From contig CM029386.1 in the NCBI GenBank assembly GCA_017165825.1, positions 3,258,950 through 3,322,949 of the forward strand: a stretch of 64,000 bases of DNA. The letters are read 5' to 3'. Source of the DNA: Hepsetus odoe. Lineage: Eukaryota > Chordata > Actinopteri > Characiformes > Hepsetidae. Positions within the stretch are counted from its first letter, which is position 1. Every line of letters begins with the position of its first letter. A model generated the notes under the pieces. That model was not told the origin of the DNA. It was given only the letters and a program-made list of their open reading frames with translations, and made no database searches. The translations under genes were made by a program, and so were the position numbers. Shown piece by piece: positions 32,881-44,000 of this stretch.

Positions 32881-34362
32881 GGCATGGGCTGGTTGAACAG
32901 GTGCAGTGAGCACAGGGACATCGTTAAACAGGCAAGGCGACACGTTCCTTTTCCTTTCTCCGAGCACTGTCGAGGCCCTTTCATGTATCATACAGAATTC
33001 CAGCGCTCGCCTAACACTGATAATGCACCGGGGTCTCTGAAGAATAGCAGGCAGTGCATATGTTATTCACAGCCATTGGGTTTTTTTATACTCTTTTTTT
33101 TTCATTCACTACACTTCCTTCAGCCTCCAGGATGCAACACCTCATCATGCACTTTGTCACACGCTTCTAATTGTAGCTGCAAACTCCAGTGCTGTTGGTC
33201 CATTGCTACAATGCGCCTCCGTGCCTCAAAATAATGATTGTTTTTAAGGCCCGAAGCCATGATGAAATGCTCAGCCAGACGTATATATATCTATATATGA
33301 TACCTCGAGTGCTGTGTGAAGGTACTCATGCAAGCTGCTTATATCTCAGGACCCCATACATCTTCTCCCATACACTTTTATGAATTCTAAGTCAGTCCAA
33401 CTCAGGGGGTACTTCCTCGCCTCCAGCCATCTCACCAAACGTGGCAATTGACAGATGAGATGAACCAGGTGTGTTTGAGCAGCAAGCTGTGCCCTCCAAG
33501 ACCAGAGTTGGGGACTCCTGCTGTAGGCTCCATCTGTTACCAGCCCTGACCACAGGCCTGCTGTTGTCTAGGTTGGACGGTGGACCGGTTCCAGTACCAG
33601 AGATGCATTTGACAAGGTTTGTCCCACTTATTGCTTTTCTGTCTGAAATGGATGAAAGAAGCCTTCATTGGAATAAACTTTCATAAACATCTATGTAGGC
33701 TAATGTCAGCTGTAATCAAAGGCTTACGACCAAAAGGTTTAATGTTTTTTAAGCTCTGATATGAATGGAAATCAGTGTTGCATCTGTTTGTCTACACCCC
33801 ATCCCACCACAGCTATGACCAGCCACAAAATCACACTGCCCACTGTGATTTTCCAACGGCAGTTATGAGAATCAGCATCATCTCCATCCACCAAATTAGC
33901 CCATTGTGTTGAAATTCATTTTCCTGCCACCTCCCACCATCATCAGTTATACCACTGCTCCCAAGAAAGACGAGTGTATGGAGGCCTGTCTGTCATCAGG
34001 GTGGCACTGGCCCCATCTTGTAGCTCTAGGGGTGCCATCGTTCCATTTAAGATTAGGCGGGGAACATGTGGACCTGCAGCTGTGATATTGTTCTCCAGCA
34101 GTGGGTGCCGTGCTGATATGACACCTGTGTGTCCATCATGTCTGTGAGACGCATTTTAATGGGGTTCTAATTGCCTGCGAGCTTCAGGGCGTCATCGGGG
34201 GAACAGCCTGTCCCTGAGTGATGTTTAGTGCAGGACCCTTTTCATTTTCATGTGTTTGTGCATTTTCACGTTGCAACTTGATGCAGAAGTGCAGCAGAGC
34301 TTCATGATTCACTGCACGTTATAATGAAAGTGGACAATGGATACATGCTTAAGTAAACCTTG
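32880..34362. other. Intergenic; 32880-33240 candidate conserved non-coding DNA
   Basis: The open frame across 32677-33234 is an accident spanning the CT repeat. 33400-34340 is unrecognised single-copy-like sequence. Confidence 0.35.
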
Positions 34363-34570
34363 TGAGGTGGTGGTGGTCTAGTGGTAGGGTACTTGCCTAT
34401 GGACCAATGGCATAATAGGTCCCAGGTTCAAAACTCACCTCTAGCACTACCATCACTGGGTCCCTGAGCAAGACCCTTAACCCTGAGTTACTCCAGGGGG
34501 ACTGTCCTTAAAATTAGGACATGTAATTCGCTCTGGATAAGAGCATCTGCTAAATGCTGTAAATGTAAAC
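34363..34570 (+). repeat. Family A tRNA-type SINE, full length
   Basis: Head GAGGTGGTGGTGGTCTAGTG, B box CAGGTTCAAAACTC, body CCCTGAGTTACTCCAGGGGG, tail GGATAAGAGCATCTGCTAAA. The best-preserved family A copy. Confidence 0.9.
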
Positions 34571-35097
34571 CTAGCATTTCAACTGCCTCTAAACTCTAGC
34601 CAGGACCAAGCATGACTGTGCATTTCTACACAATTTAACAATGGACTTCAGCATGCCCCAAATTACAGGGTCATCAAATGGGACAATGCTCCACCAACCA
34701 ATCTTCATGTTTTCCTTTGTAGTGTTTTTTAATTTTACATCACTTTCAACGGTGAAGCCTCCAAACTAGCAGGTGTCCCAGCTGAAGATCTGCTTCCACA
34801 CACAGATGCCTCCAGACACACACACTGATGCTGGTGCTATGCCCCTGCTTGGCGCTGCAGCCTACGCTGGTGCGCCCACGCGCTCGCCGTGGTACACATG
34901 TCAACCCACAAGAGCGCATTCATGAATATTTAAGGGCCTGTCGTCTACATGCGCTCCATATGTGTCACCCTGAACGTTGCCAGCAGACACTCTTCTCCTC
35001 AAATGGGAATGCTACCAGTCAAGGAGCCAGAGCTGGGCATTTGTGTGTGTGTTTGCGAGTGTGTATGTGTGTGCCACATTAATACAGAGGTGGGTGA
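34571..35097. other. Intergenic, nothing recognised
   Basis: 34850-34950 has several CpGs (GGTGCGCCCACGCGCTCGCC) but no gene features. Confidence 0.4.
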
Positions 35098-35136
35098 TGT
35101 GTGTGTGTGTGTGTGTGTGTGGGGGGGGGGGGGGGG
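35098..35136. repeat. (GT)n followed by G-homopolymer
   Basis: About 23 bp of GT running into 16-17 G. The G run may adopt four-stranded structure and is a likely assembly error point. Confidence 0.95.
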
Positions 35137-35458
35137 TAGATAGGAAAGGCTCTCCTGCAGCTTTGTGAGAAATCTAGGTCAAGGGAGAAGGCTTTCAGAG
35201 GAGGAGGAGGATATTGGCTTGTCACCTTGGACAAGGAAGAGTGGGCTGAGAGGTCTCACTGATAAAGGTGGGGGTGTTGAAGAATTCTTTCCAGACTCTG
35301 CAAATCCTTAAATAAAACTGCCTTTGAAACAGAAAAAAAGGATGTCTCTCAACTCCAACTGGAAATTGGTAGTGAAGAACCATATTTGGTTCCTTAAAGC
35401 AGTGGTTTTCAAGCTGCCAGACCTCGAGATGATGGAGATATTTGCTCAGGTATGTGTA
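35137..35458. other. Intergenic, nothing recognised
   Basis: No repeat or coding signal. Confidence 0.5.
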
Positions 35459-35620
35459 TGTGAAAGTGATTGTCATTTTGAAGGCACAGCAAAGCAAACG
35501 ATTAAGTGCTTCTCTAGATTTTACCCATCAGACCATGCACCAGTGGGCAGGCATATCTGGGAAGCAGTGATGAGCATGGTACCTTGCTCATTGCAACCAC
35601 TGAACAGGGTGTCCTGGGTT
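35459..35620 (-). repeat. Family B SINE, decayed
   Basis: End TGTGAAAGTGATTGTCATTT and body GAAGCAGTGATGAGCATGGT then ACCTTGCTCA. The head is missing. Confidence 0.7.
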
Positions 35621-35930
35621 TTTCTGCTTTAACGTGCTCACTTAAACTCAGAAGGGGTTTCTTAATTAACTGATGGGAAAAACAATCCAGGACAGGAACT
35701 GCTTCAGGACCAGGGTTTGGTTTGATCTCATCCGTGCATTCTGTTTTTCCTAGAAATACATGCCAAGGCTTTGGAGAGATGCAACCACTAGGATTAGGCC
35801 ATCAGTTTGGCCCAAAGATATCAAGAGGAGGTCAAATAACAAGGAAGAAATCCTAACTCCTGCTAGTTCCCTATGGGATTCCACTAGGTAGTTAGAACTA
35901 AGTTGAGGGATCCAGGATGGACAGCATAAA
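35621..35930. other. Intergenic, nothing recognised
   Basis: Spacer between two SINEs. Confidence 0.5.
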
Positions 35931-36183
35931 ATAATGTGGCCAATGTGGTTAGGGCGTTGGCCACATGATCGGAGGATCAGGGGTTCGAACCCCTTCCCAA
36001 TAGGTTGCCCTGAGGTACCCTTGAGCAAAGTGCCGTCCCCGTCACGCTCCTCCCTGTGATGGGCTGGCGACCTGTCCAGGGTGTGTCCCCTGTCCTTCAC
36101 CCTGTGTGAACTGAGATGGACTCCACCACTTCCCCGCGACCCTGCTTGGGACAAGCGGCAGAAAATGACTGACTGACTGACTG
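35931..36183 (+). repeat. Composite SINE: family B head joined to family C 3' end
   Basis: 35931-36052 is family B (GGTTAGGGCGTTGGCCACAT, B box GGGGTTCGAACCCC, TTGAGCAAAGTGCCGTCCCC). From about 36054 it continues as the family C 3' end (GATGGGCTGGCGACCTGTCC ... CGACCCTGCTTGGGACAAGC) and finishes in (TGAC)n. Confidence 0.75.
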
Positions 36184-36770
36184 GCTTTTTAAAAAAAGGT
36201 TTAAAAAAAAAAACACAAAGCAATCAAAGTAAAAGTAAATATTAAATTATTAAAAACTACAAAAAAGTTGTAATTTACCCATCTGCCCTCAATTCCTTTG
36301 AGATTATTTCTTCTACAAGAGACAAATGTTTCTGTCCTGATCTATCACTATTGAAAGATAGAAGGTGGCGACGTTTAAAAGCAAAAACAGCTTAGTTTGC
36401 ATGTCTAACACTGATGTGGTTGCATATGAGCAAATAAATATAATTGCAAGCAAATGTTGGAGAAGCCTAACTCAGATGGCATGTTTTTGATGATCCATGT
36501 AGATATAACATGTAAATATGCTTGTAGATGTAGGTGTAGAAGTCCACAAACAGGACTGTTGCATTCAGTTGTAAGCAGGATGTCCCTGCACTGTTATAAA
36601 GATGCCTTCCATAAATTCTGGGGCCAGTTCTTTCTCAACTGAGCTGAAGGAGCTCCTGTAGCATCCCGAAGCAATCGGTAAAGCTACCACCCTTGGCCAT
36701 GAGAGCATAAAACCCCAAGACCAAGACACAGAAAGCTTAGTTTGATGACTTTTGTCTTTTTCTATATAAT
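36184..36770. other. Intergenic, nothing recognised
   Basis: A-rich start (36185-36215), otherwise unremarkable. Confidence 0.5.
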
Positions 36771-37320
36771 CTAGAGGGTTCGGATAGCTCCACGCTGTCC
36801 CAGCTTTATGCTTCTGCGTCGCGATGCAAACTGCTGTGAGCGATCCATAACTCCATTCGCCACTAAAGAAATTAACTGCCTGGTTGCTCTCAGAATGGGG
36901 AGTTCATTCCAGCCCTGTATGCTTTCGTGCATCTAAGTAATTGCATTTCAAAATGAACCTCTCTTGCCAGTGAGGCATGCTAACCGCCAAGCTGTTCCGC
37001 CATGTACTATATGCTCTAAACCATCAGACGTGTGACATATCAACGGTGACATCATATGCATATTCTTTTGCGCCGCAGCAAAAACATATTTGTCGATTTC
37101 CTCTCTGTGTCTTACTAAATGGAATAAACTGCAAAATTTAATCACCTCCCTCAAGCTCCTTTTGGACTTTTCCTTTAATTTGCTGCTGAATTGCTTCGAT
37201 GAACCACACTGGAGGATGTGTGAGCAAGAATTGTTCAATTAAGGTTCTCGTGCAACACCTCAGTGGGGTTCCAGGCCACTTTATAAGCTTCATTTTGAGC
37301 CAAAGGTAAGCTTTCCGGCT
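36771..37320. other. Low-repeat segment, candidate conserved non-coding DNA
   Basis: Contains GCCACTAAAGAAATTAACTG, AAGTAATTGCATTTCAAAAT and GTTCAATTAAGGTTCTCGTG. Open frames on the minus strand here show no known domain. Confidence 0.3.
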
Positions 37321-38477
37321 TGAACCATCCAACTGAGTTTGAGCTTCAGTCCACAAATTTATGGCCAGAAATTCATATGCAGAGGAGAGGAAGAAATGGA
37401 GATCGATGATGGTTAAAGAAGAAGATGAAGACCATTCTAATATGAACCAGAAAAAGCATGTACATGTTCCACTTATCCAATCATGTTATAATTAGTTAAA
37501 ACTTGGAGTGTTCACAGGGCTACCTGACATCTACTTTCTGAAGGCTCATTCCAACAAGTGTCCACTGTTGTCACAATCTCTGAGGTGAAAGTGCTCCTAA
37601 CAACCACTGATGCTTGTTAGAATAAACCTTTATGAATGTTAATCTACTCATCCTAAAAGTCTTACATAGACATCATTAAGCCTTATGGCTGCCGCTCTGC
37701 AGTACCGTGTGATTCTGAATCATTGACACTGCAGTGAGAAGAGCTCCCTATACAAGACATCTGACCTACTATTTCTGCTTAAGTGAAAGAAGATTCATCA
37801 TAAATGACTGAACCACATTACGTGTCAGGAGTCATTTCTCTGACAGATGTCTGTCATATTTGCTTTCTCAAAGCTCAGGGGGGGAGTTCATCTACCTCAA
37901 AATAGAAGCCCATAAAAGAAAGCCTGGGGAATATTAAAAGCTTAGGCCAGATGATACTGTCAGACCAAATTCAATTGGATCAGTCTGGAACTGTTTGATT
38001 CGAGGCGAGACAGGCAGAAAGCCGAAAAGGTATTTCTACTTTAGACACATGGCGCTCAATGCACTAAGCCTTTCGCACCAAATTGACAAAATTTCTTTCA
38101 TTATCTGGATTCTCTACATCACCAAATTTTCTCCACTGGGCTGAGCTTACTGAGGGCTCGGCTGGCTTGATGTCACTTCATGTGCAGGTGGTTCTCCACA
38201 CAGTTTATGCCCCAGATTCCATTGTGGGTATATATTATGGTCACATCAGAGCTAGTTTTGCAAAACTGTACTGGTGCTGGGACGTTTGTGGGGTAAAATC
38301 AGTCAATTGCAAAGTGTTTTGGAGTCTGTAGATTCTGTAGATTGTCTGTGGTTCTTTGTCAATGATATGTAAATAGCTTGTTTCCGAAATCTTATGTCAA
38401 ATTGACAACCACCACTAAATATTGTACACCAAAGACGACCACCAAGTGGGCAACCAAGGGGATGCTGAATTGCTCTC
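37321..38477. other. Intergenic, nothing recognised
   Basis: 37380-37410 (GCAGAGGAGAGGAAGAAATG) may be the last scrap of an RTE LINE. Otherwise no signal. Confidence 0.4.
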
Positions 38478-38570
38478 ATGATTGTCCATCCCGCAATGGA
38501 TTGGCAACCTGTCCAAGGGGTTTTGGCCATTTTTTGTACTGGTGAAGGCTCCAGCACCCTGGCCAGTAAG
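38478..38570 (+). repeat. Family C SINE fragment (3' region)
   Basis: GCAATGGATTGGCAACCTGTC followed by GAAGGCTCCAGCACCCTGGC resembles the 3' part of family C, with decay. Confidence 0.6.
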
Positions 38571-39367
38571 TTTGTAATCACAGTATGGAAACTTAATTGC
38601 AATGGTTGTTCACTCAGATGATCCCGCCAAGGAAATTAGGCCATAAACTCAGAGAGCTACTTTAATTAGCTCTTAAGCACCCTACACTCACACACACAGA
38701 AACTGACTGTTGTGTGCTAATGCTAAGCCCCTAAGTGGCAAATGCAGGTTAAGTGTAAATGTATTTCCTTCCGTTAAGCACTAACAGTTGCCCCTCTCTG
38801 CGCTCATCAATAGAAATCATCCTCTATTAGCCCTGGCAGGGATTTCATCCTTTTAGCCGCTAATCCCGATTTACATTTCCCCGGATCTCGCTTTTTCAAT
38901 AGCATTAGTATCCGCAGTGTGGATAATGGTAGCATAGCTTAACCCGGCCAACGCTTTGTGACAGAATTACAGGCAGCGAGGTCTAAAGGCGGGGTGGTGT
39001 GGGGGGCTAGTTCAGATGTTAAAGGATGTTAACAATGTGCAGGGACCGCTCATTTGACTATAAATGAATTTCAGCTCAGTTCACTCTAAATGTGAAAGGA
39101 AAAAAAAAAAAGAAGAATAAAAAATAGCAATTGTGATACAAATCATGTTACGGCATTAATGCAGAATTAGCCCAGTCTGTTTTAGAAGAGATAGTGGATT
39201 TAGCACATATGGCTGATTTCTGACATGCCAGTAAAGATGTCCTTTTAAATTCAAAGAGGTTTGACCTCAGCACCAACCCGGGCAAGTTTCTTTGCTTGTA
39301 GTTATGTACAAATAATTACTTGTGCAAAAACAGCACAGTTTCAACTACTTAGTACATGATAATCATA
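38571..39367. other. Low-repeat segment, candidate conserved non-coding DNA at 38640-38960
   Basis: CTACTTTAATTAGCTCTTAA, CTATTAGCCCTGGCAGGGAT and TAGCCGCTAATCCCG give a homeodomain-core texture. An A11 tract lies near 39100. Confidence 0.3.
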
Positions 39368-39725
39368 GAAATGTACTGAGAGTGTAAAGTAAAAAGTACA
39401 GGAATGTACTGAGAGTATGAAAGAAAAAGTGCAGGAATGTACTGAGAGTGTAAAGTAAAAAGTGCAAGAATGTACTGAGAGCGTAAAGTAAAAAGTACAG
39501 GAATGTAATCAGAGTGAAAAGTAAAAAATGTACAGTAATGTACTGAGAGTGTAAAGTAAAAATTACAGGAATGTAATGAGAGTATAAATTAAAAAGTACA
39601 GGAATGTACTCAAAGTATAAATTATAAAGTACAAGAATGTACTGAGAGTATAAAGTAAAAAGTAATGCAATGTACTCAGAGCATAAAGTAAAATGTACAA
39701 GCATCTACTCAGAAAATAAAGTAAA
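39368..39725. repeat. 33-bp minisatellite (GAATGTACTGAGAGTATAAA unit)
   Basis: About 11 tandem units of 33 bp from 39368. The unit length is a multiple of three and most units lack stops in one minus-strand frame, producing a 113-codon open frame of 11-residue Leu/Phe/Tyr-rich repeats. I read that as an artefact. Confidence 0.92.
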
Positions 39726-40150
39726 AGTAAAGTAAAAGTACCCTACTACACACCTTTTCTCCACAGTCCACTCTCCATTTCTTCTCTTATACATATCCTC
39801 TCTATCCTACACAGATGGACACACAGATGGACCATCTTTTGTGTGTGTTTGTGTCCGTTTAGTCTGAAACGAATCTGGATGTCGGGAAGGAGATGCAAAA
39901 AAAATATATTGGGGAATTCACCTTATATGTGTTCAGACTAAAACGAGTCTGTTCAGAAAATGGAAGGATGTGAATGGACAAGTGTTTTGTGTCAAATGAA
40001 GGAGCGAACGAAAAAAATTCACCAATTTTATACTTAAAATAACAAAGATACTCAAAAACTCTTATACTTACACTCAGCAAAGTCTGCTATTTTTTCTTAG
40101 GTTAAAATTTGGAAGCTCAAACTCAAAACTTTCTAAAATGTTCATTTCTT
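39726..40150. other. Intergenic, nothing recognised
   Basis: 39840-39975 holds two similar stretches (TGTGTCCGTTTAGTCTGAAAC and a GTGTTCAGACTAAAACGAGT inverse) making a loose inverted repeat of about 20 bp. Confidence 0.4.
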
Positions 40151-40169
40151 TGCTATGATGGCTCCACAA

Positions 40170-40681
40170 TGGTGTCAAAACCAGTCTTGACGGGTTTTCC
40201 TAATTACAGTTAGGTGGTTATTACGGCACTGTGACACTGCAGTGATGGGTCTCGATGGATGAAGCTGCTTTTTTGCCCTCATTCCATTTCTCTCCCCACA
40301 TGTCCGGGGGGGCCCATTGTGGTCATCACCTGAGTCCAATGCTGAGCTACCATCTGGTCTGTGTGATGCATCTGATGCGCCAAGGGACCCTGGAGGCTCA
40401 TTGGTACCTGGAAGCAACTTGGGACTCCTCACTGATCCTGGAGTTTAAAACCAAACTAACTCTGTACTGTTAGTATACCCAAGGGGGTTGGGTAGCCGGT
40501 TGACCTTGGACCCTCAGAGGTTTTTTTCTCCACATAGTGGAGTTTTTGGTTCCTCTCCTCGAACCAAAGTCGTCCGGCTTAAACATCTATTACTGTAACC
40601 TGTTATCAATGTAAAGTGCCTTGGGGCAACTTTGTTGTAAAAGGCGCTATACAAGAATAAATTGAATTGAATTGAATTGAA
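40170..40681 (+). mobile_element. L2-clade LINE 3' end
   Basis: Only the 3' untranslated end remains: TACCTGGAAGCAACTTGGG, CCACATAGTGGAGTTTTTGG, CCTTGGGGCAACTTTGTTGT, AAAGGCGCTATACAAGAATAA and an (ATTGA)4 tail. The shape matches teleost L2 3' ends. No RT coding remains. Confidence 0.75.
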
Positions 40682-41141
40682 TTTTTTTAGAGTAGGGTGT
40701 GATGCAGACAGACCCCAACATGGATCGATACACAAATAGCAAGTGTTTCATGCTTACTGGACGGTCAGCTCAGTAATTAGCAGAGATGTTGTTATAAATG
40801 TTGTTGTCGGTCATTGGCTCAAGCATGATGTAGATAGAGTTCCCCACATCGTCCTGTCTTTAATTCATTTTTATTAATGTCACTATTACATACTGAAGTC
40901 CTCCTGTTTCACCGAGGTACAAACACAAGGTGGAAAAGAGATTCTTAGTTGTAAGTGGTTTACAAGGGTTTGTGCTCAAGACGTCGGGTTCAACTTTCAG
41001 CACATTCCAAGCCTAGTAACAGTAGCTAAGGACACTTTTGTGGGCGGAGCATGGACAGGACAGAGACATGTCATGTACACATTTTTGAAAAGTGTGTGAT
41101 TTGTCATAGGGTGGCACCGAGGAAGGGCATAGAGCACATCA
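40682..41141. other. Intergenic, nothing recognised
   Basis: No coding or repeat signal before the GT tract. Confidence 0.5.
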
Positions 41142-41271
41142 GTGTGTGTGTGTGTGTGTGTGTGTGTAGTTCATGGCTCTTCTCTCAGCAAACCCACTCT
41201 GGAAAAGCAGAAAAGAAGAGAGATAAATTATTCACATACCTTACCATCTCCTGGTGAGCTGAGGAAAGAGA

Positions 41272-41352
<81 letters not shown>

Positions 41353-41357
41353 TGTGT
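41142..41357. repeat. Two (GT)n microsatellites, second about 79 bp
   Basis: GT at 41142-41168 and a long uninterrupted tract at 41272-41350 with a short interrupted continuation. The longest dinucleotide run in the window. Confidence 0.95.
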
Positions 41358-41689
41358 TCATGTGTTCACATTTTTTATTCACTTTTTTTTCCAGCTCCAG
41401 ATCCTCGGCTCACCAAAAGAGCCAAATAAAGTGTCTTTTTGTTGTTGTTGTTTATAGCTGGAGGTTTATTAAGGGCTCTAGTCTGTTATACTAAGGAGAC
41501 ACTGGGGGGATGTAACAGGGCAACGTTGCACCACCTCAGTGATTAGCTTTTCCTGATTTCTGAAATGTAAAAAAAAATAAAAGGCAATTAACATTTTCCA
41601 CTGAAGGTCAGTGTGTGCAAGGCTACATAAGCCCTTTATAAGAGCTGTTATTATCCTGCATAAGCTTCCTTTTCCAGTATCAATTACAG
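41358..41689. other. Intergenic, nothing recognised
   Basis: No feature other than GTTGTTGTTGTTTATAGC near 41440. Confidence 0.5.
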
Positions 41690-41780
41690 GATAGTAGTGA
41701 GGCCAGCTATGATATATGGGTGATGAAAAGACAGGAGGCAGAGCTTGAGATGTCAGAGTTAAAGATGCTGAGATTTTCTA
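41690..41780 (+). mobile_element. RTE LINE scrap
   Basis: AGGATAGTAGTGAGGCCAGC, ATGATATATGGG and AAAAGACAGGAGGCAGAGCT match the KVYRTVVRPAMLY ... KRQEAEL region of the copy at 7200. Confidence 0.65.
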
Positions 41781-42447
41781 TGTTTCTATGAATATATGTT
41801 TGAACTGTTGGCTGTAATGACTTTATCAAGACCTGATATCGTGCGACATAACTGGATCATTTCAGTTACATCAGTCCATCTTTTACTTCACTCGACACCC
41901 AATCAGATTGCAGTAAGTGGCTTAATGATGTTCACGAACCTTATGAATATTGTTTAATGCTTACGCATGTTATGAAGTCCTTATGCATCATTAAATTAAT
42001 AGGTATCCATCTCTCATTCATTTAATCATCTCTCTCTCTCTCATTCTTTCTAATTTATCTATATCCTGTTCTCCATCACTCATTCTCCCTGGTGCTAAAT
42101 CATGTCTTTCTCTCCCTCCCTGCCTCCCTCCTTCAGAGAAGCTGGCTTGTTTTGGTGCAGAATGTCCCCTTGAGGAAGACTCAGCCAACTTAACAGTGGT
42201 TGCAGTCTAGCCGGATTGCCTCACTGCACTGATCTAATTGCGTCTGGGTCTAAAAAAGGAGGTGGAGAGCAGGCATGAAACACTTCACCTGAGAACAGTG
42301 TGGCTGCTGTAATAACTCTAATCAGCCCTTCCCTCGTTAGCATATTTACACCAGCAACCAACGTGTGCAGGTTTTACTATTGACATTATTGTGAGCTATA
42401 ATTTCCCACCACATACATTTATCAGTGAAGGATAGGAGGGTAAAACC
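41781..42447. other. Intergenic; 42110-42420 low-repeat
   Basis: GTCTAGCCGGATTGCCTCAC and GATCTAATTGCGTCTGGGTC lie in a repeat-free segment; a possible conserved element. Confidence 0.3.
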
Positions 42448-42596
42448 ATCCATCCATCCGTTCATCCGTCTCTACTTCCATTAGTCTATCGTGCGTCTAC
42501 CCATCCATCTGTCCACCTGTCCATCCAGCCATCCAGCCAGTCGTTCAGCCAGCCATCCAGCCATCCATCTATCCACCCGTCCCTCCGTCCGTTCAT
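42448..42596. repeat. (ATCC)n-derived degenerate array
   Basis: About 150 bp of CATC/CCGT tetranucleotide variants. Confidence 0.9.
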
Positions 42597-43277
42597 TAAT
42601 GAGTCCCACAGTCAAATACTTCAGAAGGTGGAATTCTGTGAGATGACTGGCCTCCAACCTGCAGAGCTTGGAGAACAGACTGAAGTTGTTGTTGTGAGTA
42701 TAAAAGAAAGGACGTTTTTGGATATTCTAGTTAAATTCTAAAGATTTCCAGCATGACCATGTTTACTGCAAAAGGGATTGAAAATAGCAGTTTTATAAAA
42801 AAAAAAAAAAAAAATGTGGAGCTGGAGGATTTGGCCCTAGTGATGAGAGACTGAAACTGCCCCTGAAAACTGCACGCCTTCCTGCTCCTGGATGCCTGAC
42901 ATGGAGCGTTATCAGGATGATCCGCGAGCGTCTCGAGGAGCAAATATTGAGCTGTGCAGCTCGCACATGTGGGCCAAACAGAGCCATCTGTGAGATAGCA
43001 GCTTGGCCAGCAGAAGCGCATCATCGATTAGAGCTGCCGGGACTCAGGGAGACTCTACCATACATGCCGGGTGACAGCTCCTCACCCAGTCCAGCTGGCC
43101 TAAATACCTCTCTCTCTATCTCACTTCTCTCACTCCTTCACAACTTCTTCCTCCTCCTTCCTCATCTTTACCCCTGGCACTTTCGCTTCTCTTCCTGCTA
43201 ACCGCCCACTAAAAACATACATATCATTGCTGGTCTTCACAGAAACCTTATTCTGTTATTCTTATTTACTGTACTTT
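42597..43277. other. Intergenic, nothing recognised
   Basis: An A17 tract lies at 42798-42814. 42830-43080 is repeat-free and slightly GC-rich; frames open there look accidental. Confidence 0.4.
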
Positions 43278-43335
43278 TGAAGTGAAAGTGAAAGTGACTA
43301 TGTGTCATTGTGAGACACAGTGGAGCACAAAAGAA
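43278..43335 (-). repeat. Family B SINE end
   Basis: GTGAAAGTGAAAGTGACTATG followed by TGTCATTGTGAGACACAGTG, ending just before the Tc1 element. Confidence 0.65.
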
Positions 43336-43345
43336 TGCATATATA

Positions 43346-43909
43346 CAGTACTGTGCAGACGTTTTAGGCAGGTGTGAAAAAATGCTGTAAACAAAGAATG
43401 CTTTCAGAAATATAAGTAATGATTGTTTATTTTGATCAATTTACAAAATGCAAAGTGAGCGAACAAAAGAAAAATCTAAATCAAATCAATATTTGGTGTT
43501 ACTACCTTTTGCCTTCAAACCAGCATCAGTTCTTCTAGGTACACTTGTACAAAGTCAGTTATTTTGTAGGATTATAGTCAGTGTATGATCAACCAAACAG
43601 GTTTAACTGTTTCACCAAACAGGTAGTGATGATCATCAATGTCACACGGAGGTTGAAACACAGTCATGTTTGGAACAACTGACCAGCCGAGCTGCTTCAA
43701 AAACTGTGTGCAAGTGTACCTAGAAGAACTGATGCTGTTTTGAAGGCAAAGGTTGGTCACCAAGTATTGATTTGATTTAGAGTTCTCTTTTGTTCATTCA
43801 CTGCATTTTCTTGATTGATGAAAATAAATGATTAACACTTCCATTTCTGAAAGCATCCTTTGTTTACAGCATTTTTTCCACACCTGCCTAAAACTTTTGC
43901 ACAGTATTG
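43346..43909 (+). mobile_element. Internally deleted Tc1-family element, same family as 20282-20827
   Basis: 564 bp flanked by TA (43344-43345, 43910-43911). The long arms start CAGTACTGTGCAGACGTTTT and end in the inverse. The right side encodes, on the plus strand, WNN, PAELLQKLCASVPRRTDAVL and KAK, i.e. the transposase C-terminus with one stop. The core (43560-43670) is not transposase and fits the 5' untranslated part of the family. The retained internal segment differs from the 20282 copy, so the two deletions arose separately. Confidence 0.88.
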
Positions 43910-43925
43910 TATATACCAGAATATA

Positions 43926-43999
43926 TATGCAAATATTTGAAGCCAAAAGGTTATTTTATAAAGCCTGAGAACTGACAGGCAAACATCTCAAATATATAT
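43926..43999. repeat. Left arm of a palindromic element split by a Tc1 copy
   Basis: 43948-43982 is an exact 35-bp inverse of sequence just right of the Tc1 element at 44001-44992; similarity with mismatches extends outward about 30 bp. Confidence 0.85.
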
Positions 44000-44000
44000 A

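Noticed and set aside
32677..33234. 185-codon plus-strand open frame
   Set aside because: It runs through the (CT)n microsatellite as Ser/Leu repeats and shows no motif, splice context or codon pattern of a gene.
36948..37356. Minus-strand frames as exons of a second gene
   Set aside because: No domain is recognised and no splice pair joins them. The segment may be conserved non-coding DNA instead.
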